Assembly: GCA_028709235.1 (NCBI GenBank)
Contig: JAQVXL010000011.1
Span: forward strand, 1 to 43,629
Length of the DNA stretch: 43,629 bases
Source of the DNA: Desulfotomaculaceae bacterium
Lineage (GTDB): Bacteria > Bacillota > Desulfotomaculia > Desulfotomaculales > Pelotomaculaceae
Direction: 5' to 3'
Shown: positions 1 through 8,573 of the stretch, piece after piece
Position numbering within the stretch: position 1 is the stretch's first letter
How the letters are laid out: every line of letters begins with the position of its first letter
The notes under the pieces: generated by a model
What the model saw: the letters and a program-made list of their open reading frames with translations, nothing else
What the model was told of the DNA's origin: nothing
Databases searched by the model: none
Position numbers and translations under genes: made by a program

Positions 1-2
1 CA

Positions 3-1847
3 ATGTCTAAAGTAATAGGAATAGATCTGGGTACAACCAACTCCTGTGTGGCAGTGATGGAAGGCGGCGAAGCGGTGGTGATCCCCAACGCTGAGGGAGC
101 GAGGACTACCCCTTCGGTGGTAGGCTTCTCCAAGACCGGCGAAAGGCTGCTCGGGCAGGTGGCCAAAAGACAGTCGGTGAGCAATCCGGACCGCACGGTC
201 AGTTCCATAAAACGCCATATGGGTACTGATTATAAAGTAACCATCGATGATAAAGATTACACTCCCCAGGAATTATCGGCAATGCTTCTGCAGAAGCTGA
301 AGGCGGACGCCGAGGCCTATCTGGGTACTAAAGTGGACAAGGCGGTTATTACCGTGCCGGCCTATTTCAGTGATTCCCAACGCCAGGCCACCAAAGACGC
401 CGGTAAAATTGCCGGTCTGGAAGTTCTGCGCATTATCAACGAGCCGACCGCGGCGGCGCTGGCCTACGGGCTGGATAAGGAAGATGAACAGACAATTTTA
501 GTTTACGACCTGGGCGGCGGTACGTTTGATGTTTCCATCCTGGAACTGGGAGACGGTGTTTTTGAGGTCAAGGCCACCAGTGGTAACAACCGCCTGGGCG
601 GTGATGACTTTGACCAGCGGGTTATTGATTACCTGGCCACAGAATTCAAAAAAGAATCAGGCATTGACCTGCGCAACGACAAAATGGCCATGCAGCGGCT
701 CAAAGAAGCTGCTGAAAAAGCGAAGATCGAGCTTTCCGGTGTGGCTACGACAAATATAAACCTGCCGTTTATCTCCGCCGACGCGAGCGGGCCAAAACAC
801 CTGGATATCAACCTTTCCAGGGCCAAGTTTGAGGAAATGACGGCTGACCTGCTGGAAAAAACTATGGGCCCGGCCCGCCAGGCCCTTTCAGACTCCGGGC
901 TGGAGCCAAAGGATATCAATAAAATTCTGCTTGTTGGCGGCGCAACCCGGATGCCGGCTGTACAAGAAGCTATCCGTAAGTTTTTGGGCAAGGATTCTCA
1001 CAAGGGTATTAATCCCGACGAGTGTGTCGCAATCGGCGCTGCCATTCAGGCGGGGGTTCTGGCCGGTGAGGTCAAGGACGTTTTGTTGCTGGATGTGACC
1101 CCGTTGTCCCTGGGTATTGAAACTTTGGGCGGTGTGTTTACCAAACTAATCGAGCGCAATACTACCATCCCGACTTCCAAATCCCAAATTTTCTCCACAG
1201 CGGCGGACGGGCAGACTACTGTAGAAATACACGTTCTCCAGGGTGAGAGGTCTATGGCCGGGGACAACAAAACCCTGGGCCGGTTTTCCCTCACCGGGAT
1301 CCCGCCGGCACCCAGAGGCGTGCCTCAGATTGAAGTGAAGTTTGATATCGATGTTAACGGCATCGTTAATGTATCGGCCAAGGATATGGGCACCGGCAAA
1401 GAGCAGAGCATGACCATCACTGCCACTACTAAAATTGAAGATAAAGATATAGACAGGATGGTTAAAGAAGCCGAACAGCACGCTGCCGAGGACAAGGAGC
1501 GTAAAGAAGGGGTAGAGATCAGAAACCAGGCCGACAGCATGGTCTACCAGGCGGAAAAGACAATCAAGGACTTCAAGGACAAGGCGGACGCCTCGGCTAT
1601 AGAGAAACTCCAGACTGCCACGGATGAGCTGAAGGAAGCATTGAAAGGCGCAGACACAGGTTTGATTAAAACCAAGCTGGAGGCGCTGACCGGTCCCCTT
1701 TATGAGCTGACCGCCGCCATGTACCAGCAAACAGGACAGCAGCAGCCCGGGGCGGGCCAGACTGGAGAAGCCGAACCCGGCACAGCCGGGCAGGATCCCG
1801 AGGACAACGTTGTAGACGCTGACTATGAGGTCAAAGAAGACAAATAA
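3..1847 (+). CDS. dnaK: Chaperone protein DnaK (Hsp70)
   Basis: Cytoplasmic ATP-dependent Hsp70 chaperone that binds exposed hydrophobic stretches and cycles with DnaJ and GrpE. The 614 residues match the usual 600-640. The N-terminal ATPase phosphate-binding motif (IDLGTTNSC, about residues 7-15), the second phosphate loop ([10 protein letters not shown], about 169) and the adenosine motif (LVGGATRMP, about 305) are intact, followed by the substrate-binding domain and helical lid. The tail ends in the Hsp70 [10 protein letters not shown]-type motif. The ATG lies 3 nt inside the window, so its ribosome binding site and the expected upstream hrcA-grpE genes are not visible. dnaJ follows after a 225-nt gap holding two hairpins. 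Confidence 0.98.
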   Translation: MSKVIGIDLGTTNSCVAVMEGGEAVVIPNAEGARTTPSVVGFSKTGERLLGQVAKRQSVSNPDRTVSSIKRHMGTDYKVTIDDKDYTPQELSAMLLQKLKADAEAYLGTKVDKAVITVPAYFSDSQRQATKDAGKIAGLEVLRIINEPTAAALAYGLDKEDEQTILVYDLGGGTFDVSILELGDGVFEVKATSGNNRLGGDDFDQRVIDYLATEFKKESGIDLRNDKMAMQRLKEAAEKAKIELSGVATTNINLPFISADASGPKHLDINLSRAKFEEMTADLLEKTMGPARQALSDSGLEPKDINKILLVGGATRMPAVQEAIRKFLGKDSHKGINPDECVAIGAAIQAGVLAGEVKDVLLLDVTPLSLGIETLGGVFTKLIERNTTIPTSKSQIFSTAADGQTTVEIHVLQGERSMAGDNKTLGRFSLTGIPPAPRGVPQIEVKFDIDVNGIVNVSAKDMGTGKEQSMTITATTKIEDKDIDRMVKEAEQHAAEDKERKEGVEIRNQADSMVYQAEKTIKDFKDKADASAIEKLQTATDELKEALKGADTGLIKTKLEALTGPLYELTAAMYQQTGQQQPGAGQTGEAEPGTAGQDPEDNVVDADYEVKEDK

Positions 1848-1857
1848 ATGGGTCAAA

Positions 1858-1905
1858 GAACCGTGTCAAGGAGAGGACTCTCTTGATACGGTTCTCCTGT
1901 CGCAC
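1858..1905. repeat. REP-like palindromic element downstream of dnaK
   Basis: An imperfect inverted repeat (GAACCGTGTCAAG at 1858-1870 against its near-complement at 1880-1894) is followed by TCCTGTCGCAC. The right end shares its ACGGTTC and TGTCGCAC core with the element at 26283-26352. There is no T run, so a simple intrinsic terminator is unlikely, although the hairpin could slow or protect dnaK mRNA. Confidence 0.5.
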
Positions 1906-2020
1906 TTTCGGGTAATCAATCTGCAACATGGAGGAACGTTCCAAAACTGTAAGATTAACTGTACCATATTTGCATGATCGTATATAATAATATGTTGTAG
2001 GGAGATGGTATAACCTTATT

Positions 2021-2055
2021 AGGGGAATGATGATTCCCCTTTGCTTTGTTATTTT
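2021..2055 (+). terminator. Hairpin with T-rich tail before dnaJ (weak terminator or attenuator)
   Basis: A perfect 8-bp stem, AGGGGAAT (2021-2028) and ATTCCCCT (2033-2040), with a 4-nt loop, is followed by TTGCTTTGTTATTTT. It ends 5 nt before the dnaJ Shine-Dalgarno. It could reduce dnaK readthrough so that dnaJ is made at lower level. The T run is interrupted, so the call is moderate. Confidence 0.45.
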
Positions 2056-2072
2056 GACGAGGTGGTGTATTG

Positions 2073-3200
2073 ATGGCGAAGCAGGATTATTATGAACTTT
2101 TGGGTGTATCCCGTAACGCTTCTGCGGATGAGATAAAAAAGGCCTACCGCAAGCTGGCGCGCAAGTATCACCCTGACGCCAATCCAGATGACCCCAACGC
2201 GGAGACCAAGTTTAAAGAAGTCAGTGAGGCCTACGTAGTCTTAAGCGACCCGGAAAAAAGGGTAAATTACGATCGCTATGGACATGCTGGAGTTGATGGG
2301 CAGGGTTTTGGCGGGTTCAATGGTTTTGGTGATCTCGGCGGCTTTGGAGATATTTTTGATATGTTTTTTGGGGGCGCTGGACGCCGGCGCAGTGACGGGC
2401 CTGAAAAAGGCGCGGATATCAAGACTGAGCTGGAAATAACTTTACAAGAGGCTGCTTTTGGCCTGGAACGGGAGATCAAAGTGACCCGCACAGAAGGCTG
2501 TAGTACATGTGGGGGCAGCGGGGCCGCGGCGGGCAGCAAGCCGAGGACGTGCAACGCTTGCAAGGGTGTCGGCCAGGTTCAATTTGCCCAGAATACACCA
2601 TTTGGCCGTATTGTCCAATCACGTCCTTGTGACCGCTGCCGCGGCAAGGGAACAATTATCGAGAAGCCCTGCCCTACCTGTCGCGGTACCGGACAGAACA
2701 GGCGGTTGCGCAGCATCAATGTTAAAGTTCCGCCGGGAGTGGACAACGGTTCCCGCCTCCGCGTAGCCGGAGAGGGCGAACCTGGATCAAAGGGAGGGCC
2801 TAGGGGAGATCTGTATGTCTATATTCATGTGAAACCGCACAAGGTATTCAGGCGGGATGGCGACGATTTAATCTGCGAGATGCCTATTTCGTTTGTCCAG
2901 GCGGCTCTAGGCGATGAACTGGAAGTACCGACCCTGGAAGGCACTGCAATATTAAAGTTGCCTGAAGGGACACAGACCGACACGATTTTCCGGATGAAGG
3001 GCAAAGGTGTGCCTAACGTAAGCGGGTATGGCCGCGGCGACCAGCATGTCCTGGTCAAGATAATCACCCCGACCAAACTGAGCGATAAGCAGAAGACCTT
3101 GCTGAAGGAATTTGCAAAACTGGGCGGGGAACACCAGAATATAAATCTGCAAGCTGACAAAAGCATTTTTGAGAAGGTTAAGGACGCCTTTATGGGCTGA
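2073..3200 (+). CDS. dnaJ: Chaperone protein DnaJ (Hsp40)
   Basis: Co-chaperone that delivers substrates to DnaK and stimulates its ATPase. The N-terminal J domain has the HPD tripeptide (about residues 33-35). A Gly/Phe-rich linker follows (about 70-110), then four CxxCxGxG zinc-binding repeats ([32 protein letters not shown]; about 145-215) and the C-terminal substrate-binding domains. At 375 residues it is a full-length type I DnaJ. The ATG at 2073 is chosen over the in-frame TTG at 2070 because GAGGTGG sits 6 nt upstream of it. Confidence 0.97.
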   Translation: MAKQDYYELLGVSRNASADEIKKAYRKLARKYHPDANPDDPNAETKFKEVSEAYVVLSDPEKRVNYDRYGHAGVDGQGFGGFNGFGDLGGFGDIFDMFFGGAGRRRSDGPEKGADIKTELEITLQEAAFGLEREIKVTRTEGCSTCGGSGAAAGSKPRTCNACKGVGQVQFAQNTPFGRIVQSRPCDRCRGKGTIIEKPCPTCRGTGQNRRLRSINVKVPPGVDNGSRLRVAGEGEPGSKGGPRGDLYVYIHVKPHKVFRRDGDDLICEMPISFVQAALGDELEVPTLEGTAILKLPEGTQTDTIFRMKGKGVPNVSGYGRGDQHVLVKIITPTKLSDKQKTLLKEFAKLGGEHQNINLQADKSIFEKVKDAFMG

Positions 3201-3276
3201 AAGAAATAATTAGCAAGTGTGTCCGATGGAGCGTGTTACAAGAACCTCCTCTGGACACGATGGGGAGGATATGCTT

Positions 3277-4203
3277 GTGGAAGAATGGCTGGAGATTGTG
3301 GTCCGCACCTCTGCTGATGGGATAGAATTGGTTTCAGAAATTTTCATAGAAATGGGTACTGGCGGGGTTGTTATTGAAGATCCCGCCCTTATTCTTGCCT
3401 ACGAACGTGAAATCCACCCTGACGAATGGGCAGTTCTCCCTCAGCCCGCGTCGGGCCCGCCCCTGGTCAAAGCCTACCTGCCCCTGCAGGACGATTGGCC
3501 CGGCCGGGTGGAGGAAATAAAAAACGTTATAAACCGGCTGGACCTGGCGCCCGGACCTGAAATAAGCACGCGTGTCGTAGCAGAGGAGGACTGGGCCGAT
3601 GCCTGGAAAAAATATTATAAGACGGTGCGCGTGGGACGGCGGTTAGTGATCAAACCATCCTGGGAAAATTATCAGCCCCAGGCAGGTAATCTGATCATTG
3701 AAATGGATCCCGGCATGGCTTTTGGCAGCGGTACTCACGCTACAACAGCCCTCTGCCTGAGACTGCTGGAAAAATATGTGCGCTCGGGTATCAGCGTGTA
3801 CGACATCGGGACAGGCTCAGGCATATTGGCCATAGCAGCGGCCAGGCTCGGGGCGGGAGAGGTGCAGGCGGTGGACATTGATCCGGTGGCCTGCAAGGCG
3901 GCTGTGGAGAATGTGGCAAGAAATAATGCCGGCACAGTGGTCAGGGTGCGACAGGGTAACCTGGCAGAGCTTTTGCAGTACGGCGCCGATTTGATTGTGG
4001 CCAATATCATAGCGGATGTTATAGCCGGCTTTGCGCCTCAGGCCGCGGCAGTTCTAAAACCCGGCGGAATATTTATTGCTTCCGGTATTATCCGGGAAAA
4101 GGCGGAGATGGTACGGACAGTCTTTGCCGCAGCCGGCCTGGCGATAGGCGAGGAGCAGGAGGACGGGCTGTGGGTAGCTATTGTTGCCAATAAAGAAGGC
4201 TAG
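3277..4203 (+). CDS. prmA: Ribosomal protein L11 methyltransferase
   Basis: SAM-dependent enzyme that trimethylates ribosomal protein L11. The N-terminal substrate-recognition domain is followed by a class I methyltransferase fold with the SAM-binding DIGTGSGILAIAA motif and the VANIIADV motif near the active site. The frame is open from GTG 3217, but GGGGAGG (3262-3268) is well spaced only for GTG 3277, giving MEEWLEIVVRTS, the usual PrmA N-terminus, and 308 residues. The gene lies 76 nt after dnaJ, a gene order common in Firmicutes. Confidence 0.93.
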   Translation: MEEWLEIVVRTSADGIELVSEIFIEMGTGGVVIEDPALILAYEREIHPDEWAVLPQPASGPPLVKAYLPLQDDWPGRVEEIKNVINRLDLAPGPEISTRVVAEEDWADAWKKYYKTVRVGRRLVIKPSWENYQPQAGNLIIEMDPGMAFGSGTHATTALCLRLLEKYVRSGISVYDIGTGSGILAIAAARLGAGEVQAVDIDPVACKAAVENVARNNAGTVVRVRQGNLAELLQYGADLIVANIIADVIAGFAPQAAAVLKPGGIFIASGIIREKAEMVRTVFAAAGLAIGEEQEDGLWVAIVANKEG

Positions 4204-4236
4204 TTTGGTAAAAATAAAAGGAAGGGTTGAGGATAA

Positions 4237-4440
4237 ATGCCTTTTGTTAATATCAAAATAACAAATGAAGGGGCTACCGCGGAACAAAAAACCCAACTTA
4301 TTCAGGGTGTTACCAAACTTTTGTCGGACACGCTGGGAAAAAACCCGCAAACCACAATTGTTGTTATTGAAGAAGTTGATCCGGACAACTGGGGTATCGG
4401 GGGAGAGACCGTGACCAACCGCCGGGCCCAGGGCAAATGA
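4237..4440 (+). CDS. 4-oxalocrotonate tautomerase family protein
   Basis: A 67-residue member of the 4-OT superfamily. After removal of Met the chain begins with Pro, the catalytic base of the family, and the GIGGE motif near the C-terminus is present. The positions of the two arginines that bind substrate in classical 4-OT (Arg11, Arg39) appear to hold Ala and Val by eye alignment, and Phe50 is Trp, so the classical 2-hydroxymuconate substrate is unlikely and the true one is unknown. The stop overlaps the rsmE start (ATGA), suggesting translational coupling with a ribosome-modification gene. Confidence 0.85.
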   Translation: MPFVNIKITNEGATAEQKTQLIQGVTKLLSDTLGKNPQTTIVVIEEVDPDNWGIGGETVTNRRAQGK

Positions 4441-5240
4441 AAGAGACGAACGCTCCCCGTTTTTTCGTAGAACCTGCTCACATCGGTAACGACCTGGTCC
4501 GCATTACCGGGCCTGACGTGATCCATATAACCAGAGTGCTGCGCCTGAGAAGAGGCAGTATAGTTGTTCTCCTTGACGGCAAGGGCAAGTCTTACGAGGC
4601 TGAAATTCAAAGCCCTGGCAGGGATGAGGTCGTCTGCAGGATTAAAAAAGAACTTTTAACTGCCTCTGCCTGCCCCGTGCAGGTTACCCTGGTGCAGGGT
4701 ATTCCCAAGGGCGACAAAATGGATATAATCATACAAAAGGGGACCGAGCTCGGTGTCAGCCGGGTAATACCCCTGATCAGCCGCCGCAGCGTGGTTAAAC
4801 TCGATGCTGACCGGATGCGCAGGAAGGGCGAGCGCTGGCAGAGGATAGCTATGGAGGCGGCCAAACAGTGCCGCCGTCCGGATGTGCCGGAGGTGAGCGA
4901 TGCGGCAGACCTGGGCCAGATACTGGCGAGTTTGCCCGGGAAATGCGTGGCGCTCATGCCCTGGGAGGAAGAGTGTCAAGTTTCGTTGAAAGATGTAATA
5001 TATAAACACAACACGGGTGAGGAAATATATGTTTTTATCGGACCCGAGGGAGGCTTTACCCCCGGGGAAGTTGAACAGGCGCGGGCGTCCGGCGTCCGGT
5101 CGGTAACTCTGGGGCCGCGTATTCTGCGCACAGAGACTGCCGGCATGGCGGTTTTAGCAATGATCCTCTGCCGGTGGGGGGATCTCGGAGGGGAAACTAA
5201 TGACAAAGAAGAGGGTAGCGGTATACACCTTGGGGTGTAA
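4437..5240 (+). CDS. rsmE: 16S rRNA m3U1498 methyltransferase
   Basis: SPOUT (trefoil-knot) methyltransferase that N3-methylates U1498 of 16S rRNA. An N-terminal PUA-like RNA-binding segment (about residues 8-75) precedes the knot domain, with the family motifs GPEGGFTPGEVE and LGPRILRTETAG near the C-terminus. At 267 residues it is slightly longer than the usual 240-255. Its last 41 nt overlap mtaB, whose own Shine-Dalgarno (GGAGGGG) lies inside rsmE, so the two are probably co-translated. Confidence 0.95.
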   Translation: MKETNAPRFFVEPAHIGNDLVRITGPDVIHITRVLRLRRGSIVVLLDGKGKSYEAEIQSPGRDEVVCRIKKELLTASACPVQVTLVQGIPKGDKMDIIIQKGTELGVSRVIPLISRRSVVKLDADRMRRKGERWQRIAMEAAKQCRRPDVPEVSDAADLGQILASLPGKCVALMPWEEECQVSLKDVIYKHNTGEEIYVFIGPEGGFTPGEVEQARASGVRSVTLGPRILRTETAGMAVLAMILCRWGDLGGETNDKEEGSGIHLGV

Positions 5241-6546
5241 GGTTAACCAGTATGAGTCCTCCTCGCTGGCCTGGCTTTTTCAGGAGCGGGGTTACCAGGT
5301 TGTGGAATTTGCCGAAGAAGCCGATGTATACATAATAAATACTTGTACCGTTACCCATCTGGGGGATCGTAAGTCGCGGCAGCTGATCCGCCGTACCGCG
5401 AAGGCCAATCCCAATGCTTTTGTGGCGGTGACCGGCTGTTATGCCCAGGTTTCCCCGGATGAGGTCATGGAAATCCCTGGAGTGGATCTGGTGGTCGGCA
5501 CCAGGGACCGGGTCGCCCTGGTGGACCTTGTGGAGCAGGCAGTTAAAGAACGTACCCCAGTGAACGCTGTCAGCGTATACGCGGACGGGGACCAATTTGA
5601 GGAGATGTCTGTACAGTCTATCCAGGACCGGGTCCGGGCATTTTTAAAAATACAGGACGGCTGCAGTAATTTTTGCACTTACTGCATCGTGCCTTATGCC
5701 AGGGGCCCGCTGCGCAGCAGGCAGCCGGACAGGGTAATTGCTGCTGCCCGGCATCTGGTGGCCGCCGGCTATAAAGAAATTGTTTTAACCGGCATCCGTA
5801 CCGGCGCATACGGCAACGGACTGGAGCAAGAGATCACCTTGGCCAGCCTTATGCAAAGTTTGCTTGAGATACCAGGGCTTCAGAGACTGCGTCTGAGTTC
5901 TATCGAGCCCCATGATATAACCCTGGAGCTGGTGGAGGTCATGTCAAATTCAGGAATTATATGCCGGCACCTGCATGTGCCGCTGCAAAGCGGCAGTGAT
6001 GATATCCTCCTGAGAATGGGCAGAAGGTATACGGCCTGGGAATATCTCCGGCTGGTGGATGTTTTAAGAGAGAATATGCCTGGGCTAGGTTTGACCACGG
6101 ACGTGATGGTGGGATTCCCGGGCGAAAGTGAAAAATGTTTTCAGGGTACTTTTGATTTTGTTAATAAAATCGGCTTTAGCGGGATGCACGTTTTCAAATT
6201 TTCACCCCGCCGGGGGACTCCTGCCGCCGGCTATGACCAGCAGGTTGGACCAGCTTTGAAAGATGAGCGCAGCCGCAAACTAATCCAGCTGGGCAGGAAA
6301 TTAGCGGCCGGGTTCGCCTCGTCTCATCTCGGCCGAAGTTTAAGCGTCCTGGTGGAACAGCCTGTGCCGGGCGCCGGTGGTTTTTTTGAGGGGCACACGG
6401 ATAACTATGTCAAGGTTGTATTTCCAGGGCACGCCGGCCTGGTGGGACAGATTGTCCCGGTGCAGGCGGAAAAGTTGCAGGGCACAATTATAGAAGGCAG
6501 AATTATTGCACAGGCTGAAGGATTTAGTAGTGGATATGTTGAATAA
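5200..6546 (+). CDS. mtaB: tRNA t6A37 methylthiotransferase MtaB
   Basis: Radical SAM methylthiotransferase that converts t6A37 to ms2t6A37 in ANN-decoding tRNAs. The N-terminal UPF0004 domain carries three cluster cysteines (in LGCKVNQ, NTCTVTH and VTGCYAQ). The radical SAM core has the CxxxCxxC motif (CSNFCTYC, about residue 155), and a C-terminal TRAM-type RNA-binding domain follows. The 448 residues match the family. The start is fixed by GGAGGGG seven bases before the ATG. Confidence 0.95.
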   Translation: MTKKRVAVYTLGCKVNQYESSSLAWLFQERGYQVVEFAEEADVYIINTCTVTHLGDRKSRQLIRRTAKANPNAFVAVTGCYAQVSPDEVMEIPGVDLVVGTRDRVALVDLVEQAVKERTPVNAVSVYADGDQFEEMSVQSIQDRVRAFLKIQDGCSNFCTYCIVPYARGPLRSRQPDRVIAAARHLVAAGYKEIVLTGIRTGAYGNGLEQEITLASLMQSLLEIPGLQRLRLSSIEPHDITLELVEVMSNSGIICRHLHVPLQSGSDDILLRMGRRYTAWEYLRLVDVLRENMPGLGLTTDVMVGFPGESEKCFQGTFDFVNKIGFSGMHVFKFSPRRGTPAAGYDQQVGPALKDERSRKLIQLGRKLAAGFASSHLGRSLSVLVEQPVPGAGGFFEGHTDNYVKVVFPGHAGLVGQIVPVQAEKLQGTIIEGRIIAQAEGFSSGYVE

Positions 6547-6583
6547 TATTGTAGTACATATTATCTAAAGAGGAGGTGGAAAT

Positions 6584-6928
6584 ATGTCAGGTTGCATCTT
6601 TTGTAAAATAGCCAACAAAGTAATACCCACTGATATTGTATATGAAGACCAGCATTTAGTGGTTTTTAAAGATCTTAAACCGGCTGCTCCCATCCACCTT
6701 CTGCTGATTCCGAAAAAACATTATTCTTCATTGCTGGATCTGGGTGAGGAAGACTTTGAATTAGCAGGCCGGCTCAATGTGGCCGCCCTGCGTGTGGCCC
6801 GTAATCTGGGGTTTGCTGAAAATGGCTTTCGCCTGGTATGCAACTGTGGCTGGGACGGAGGGCAGGTGGTGAACCACCTCCATTACCACCTGCTAGCCGG
6901 CAGAGAGCTCCAGTGGCCGCCTGGTTAG
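6584..6928 (+). CDS. HIT family protein (HinT-like purine nucleoside phosphoramidase)
   Basis: A 114-residue histidine-triad protein. It has the N-terminal CIFCKI segment with two zinc-type cysteines and the C-terminal HLHYHLL catalytic triad motif followed by GRELQWPPG, typical of HinT. Such proteins hydrolyse AMP-lysine or adenosine phosphoramidates, including aminoacyl-AMP. AGGAGGTG lies upstream of the ATG. The location between mtaB and rpsU is conserved in many clostridia. Confidence 0.93.
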   Translation: MSGCIFCKIANKVIPTDIVYEDQHLVVFKDLKPAAPIHLLLIPKKHYSSLLDLGEEDFELAGRLNVAALRVARNLGFAENGFRLVCNCGWDGGQVVNHLHYHLLAGRELQWPPG

Positions 6929-6993
6929 TGCGGACAACATGTCACGGAGGCAGAGAGCTGGCTGTCTTTCGGTAAAGAGAATTGAGTCTCTGG

Positions 6994-7023
6994 TTGACTC
7001 TATGCTTTGAGCTGTTGTATAAT
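6994..7023 (+). promoter_or_regulatory. Sigma-A type promoter for rpsU
   Basis: TTGACT at 6994-6999 and TATAAT at 7018-7023 are separated by 18 nt, about 75 nt upstream of the rpsU start. This allows rpsU to be transcribed separately from the upstream genes. Confidence 0.65.
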
Positions 7024-7097
7024 GTTTAGTGTTTGCTTATGGAACTTATTTTTAGACAAAGATTTGTGTTATGGTTTTAGCGGAGGGAGGGATTATT

Positions 7098-7274
7098 GTG
7101 GCGGAAGTTAAAGTTGGTAAAAATGAAACATTGGACAGCGCCCTCCGGCGGTTCAAGCGTACCTGTCAAAAAGCTGGCGTTCTGGCTGAAGCGAGAAAGC
7201 ATGAGCATTATGAGAAACCCAGCGTGCGGAGGAAGAAAAAATCTGAGGCGGCTAGAAAGCGCAGATACCACTGA
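7098..7274 (+). CDS. rpsU: 30S ribosomal protein S21
   Basis: Small basic protein of the 30S subunit that assists initiation at the mRNA-rRNA anti-SD helix. It is 58 residues long, as usual, with the S21 core ([10 protein letters not shown]) and the basic tail ([13 protein letters not shown]). The GTG at 7098 is chosen over the upstream start at 7071 because GGAGGGAGGG (7082-7091) lies 6-7 nt before it and the N-terminus then matches the family. Confidence 0.95.
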   Translation: MAEVKVGKNETLDSALRRFKRTCQKAGVLAEARKHEHYEKPSVRRKKKSEAARKRRYH

Positions 7275-7290
7275 TTAATAATAAAAAATA

Positions 7291-7317
7291 ATGCTTGGCT
7301 TAGGCCAAGCATTTTTT
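7291..7317. terminator. Intrinsic terminator (rpsU, probably bidirectional)
   Basis: A perfect 9-bp stem, ATGCTTGGC (7291-7299) and GCCAAGCAT (7304-7312), with a 4-nt loop and a T run to 7317. It lies between the convergent rpsU (+) and radical SAM gene (-). An A-rich left flank supports action on both strands. Confidence 0.92.
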
Positions 7318-7333
7318 ATGAGCATTTTTTGCG

Positions 7334-8569
7334 TTACCCGGTACGATACAGCAATTTTGAGAGGCGCTTGGTTTCCTGGCAGACTGCCCAGAAAAGGCAG
7401 TTTTCCTCGGAAGCTGTAAAATGATTGCCGGTTTGCTCAAAGTTTACCGCATAGCAGCCCCCGCTGCATTTCCTGGAGCACTGCCGGCAGAAGCGGGGTT
7501 GCTGGCAGTGCGGCTCCCGGAATGGCTGCAGCAGTTTATAATTAATACCTTTGTTCACATTGCCAATTATATATTTGCCTTTTTCATCTGTAAGGCCGAG
7601 CATCTTGGAACAGGGGCTGACATCGCCGTTGGGCGCCACGGCCAGCGAGGTGCTGCCTGCCCGGCAGCCCCAGCTCCGGTACTCATTTTCGTCCTTTTCA
7701 AATTCCTCTATAAAAATCTGGTAGCCCCTGCGTTTCAGCTCCTGGTAATCCAGCAATATCTTTACCAGGTTCAGGCCGTACTGCTCGATTTGTTCTTTAC
7801 TCCAGCACACCGCGCCCTGGGCCGGGGCGATAATGAACTGGTTGATTCCCAGCGTGGCAATGTGATTAAAATCCTCCCTCATATCATCGATCGCTTCCGT
7901 GCTGACGGTCATTCTGACACCAAGCCAGGGCTGATATATTTTGATCAGCGGAATCAAATTCACTATTTGGTTCCAGGTGCCTTCGCCGCTTTTCGTCCTC
8001 CGGTAACGGTCATGGTTTTTCTGCCCCCCGTCAAGGCTCAAAAGCAGATTGATTTTATTGTGCGCAAAAAATTTTAATATCTCTTCGTTAATCAATGTCC
8101 CATTGGTGGTTATCGCCCAAGTGACCGTTATATTCTTCTTTGCGGCCGCTTCCAACGCGTAAGGGGTTATTTGTTTGATTAAATCAAACTCTAGTAAAGG
8201 TTCACCGCCGATGAAGGTAATATTCACAATGGGATATGAGGCCCGTTCCAATAATAAATCGACCGCGTTTTTGGCCGTGGCAAAGGACATCCGCTCGTGT
8301 GCGCCTTTATCGTGGATAAAGCAGTAGGCGCAGGCCAGGTTGCAGTTGAAAGTCAAGTTCAGTTCAACCGCGGCCAGACCGGTCTGGCCGGCGGACGATT
8401 TATTATCTGCCAGGGCTGCCAGTTTTGCCGCGTCTGTTTTGTTGATAAAAAACTTCTTTTCCAAAAGGAAAGCAAGATCCCGGGGGGAGTACCCGGGATT
8501 TTTCCCGGTATACTCCCCGATGAATTTTACCATTTCATTTTGCCAGGTTTGATTAGTAATTCCCTTCAT
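7334..8569 (-). CDS. Radical SAM/SPASM enzyme, candidate maturase of the adjacent Cys-rich protein
   Basis: A 411-residue enzyme. Residues 1-65 form a helical N-terminal region, and the radical SAM core carries the [4Fe-4S] motif C76-x3-C80-x2-C83 and GGEP at 121-124. The C-terminal SPASM region has C302-x12-G-x4-C320, then C361-x2-C364-x3-C368-x3-C372 and later C391 and C397, able to hold two auxiliary clusters. This layout is that of peptide-modifying enzymes such as SCIFF/ranthipeptide thioether synthases and sulfatase maturases. The start lies 4 nt after the stop of the Cys-rich gene, with AAAGGA inside that gene's end, so the two are one operon. No sulfatase lies nearby. The substrate assignment is inference from adjacency. 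Confidence 0.88.
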   Translation of the reverse strand: MKGITNQTWQNEMVKFIGEYTGKNPGYSPRDLAFLLEKKFFINKTDAAKLAALADNKSSAGQTGLAAVELNLTFNCNLACAYCFIHDKGAHERMSFATAKNAVDLLLERASYPIVNITFIGGEPLLEFDLIKQITPYALEAAAKKNITVTWAITTNGTLINEEILKFFAHNKINLLLSLDGGQKNHDRYRRTKSGEGTWNQIVNLIPLIKIYQPWLGVRMTVSTEAIDDMREDFNHIATLGINQFIIAPAQGAVCWSKEQIEQYGLNLVKILLDYQELKRRGYQIFIEEFEKDENEYRSWGCRAGSTSLAVAPNGDVSPCSKMLGLTDEKGKYIIGNVNKGINYKLLQPFREPHCQQPRFCRQCSRKCSGGCYAVNFEQTGNHFTASEENCLFWAVCQETKRLSKLLYRTG

Positions 8570-8573
8570 TAAT

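Noticed and set aside
1146-1856. 236-codon minus-strand frame under dnaK
   Set aside because: Antisense shadow of a complete, well-conserved dnaK; the translated product shows no family feature.
1858-1905. Intrinsic terminator of dnaK
   Set aside because: The stem is followed by CTCCTGTCGCAC, not a T run, and the sequence resembles a dispersed repeat.
7421-8077. 218-codon plus-strand frame opposite the radical SAM gene
   Set aside because: The minus strand encodes the CxxxCxxC and SPASM motifs; the plus frame has no motif.
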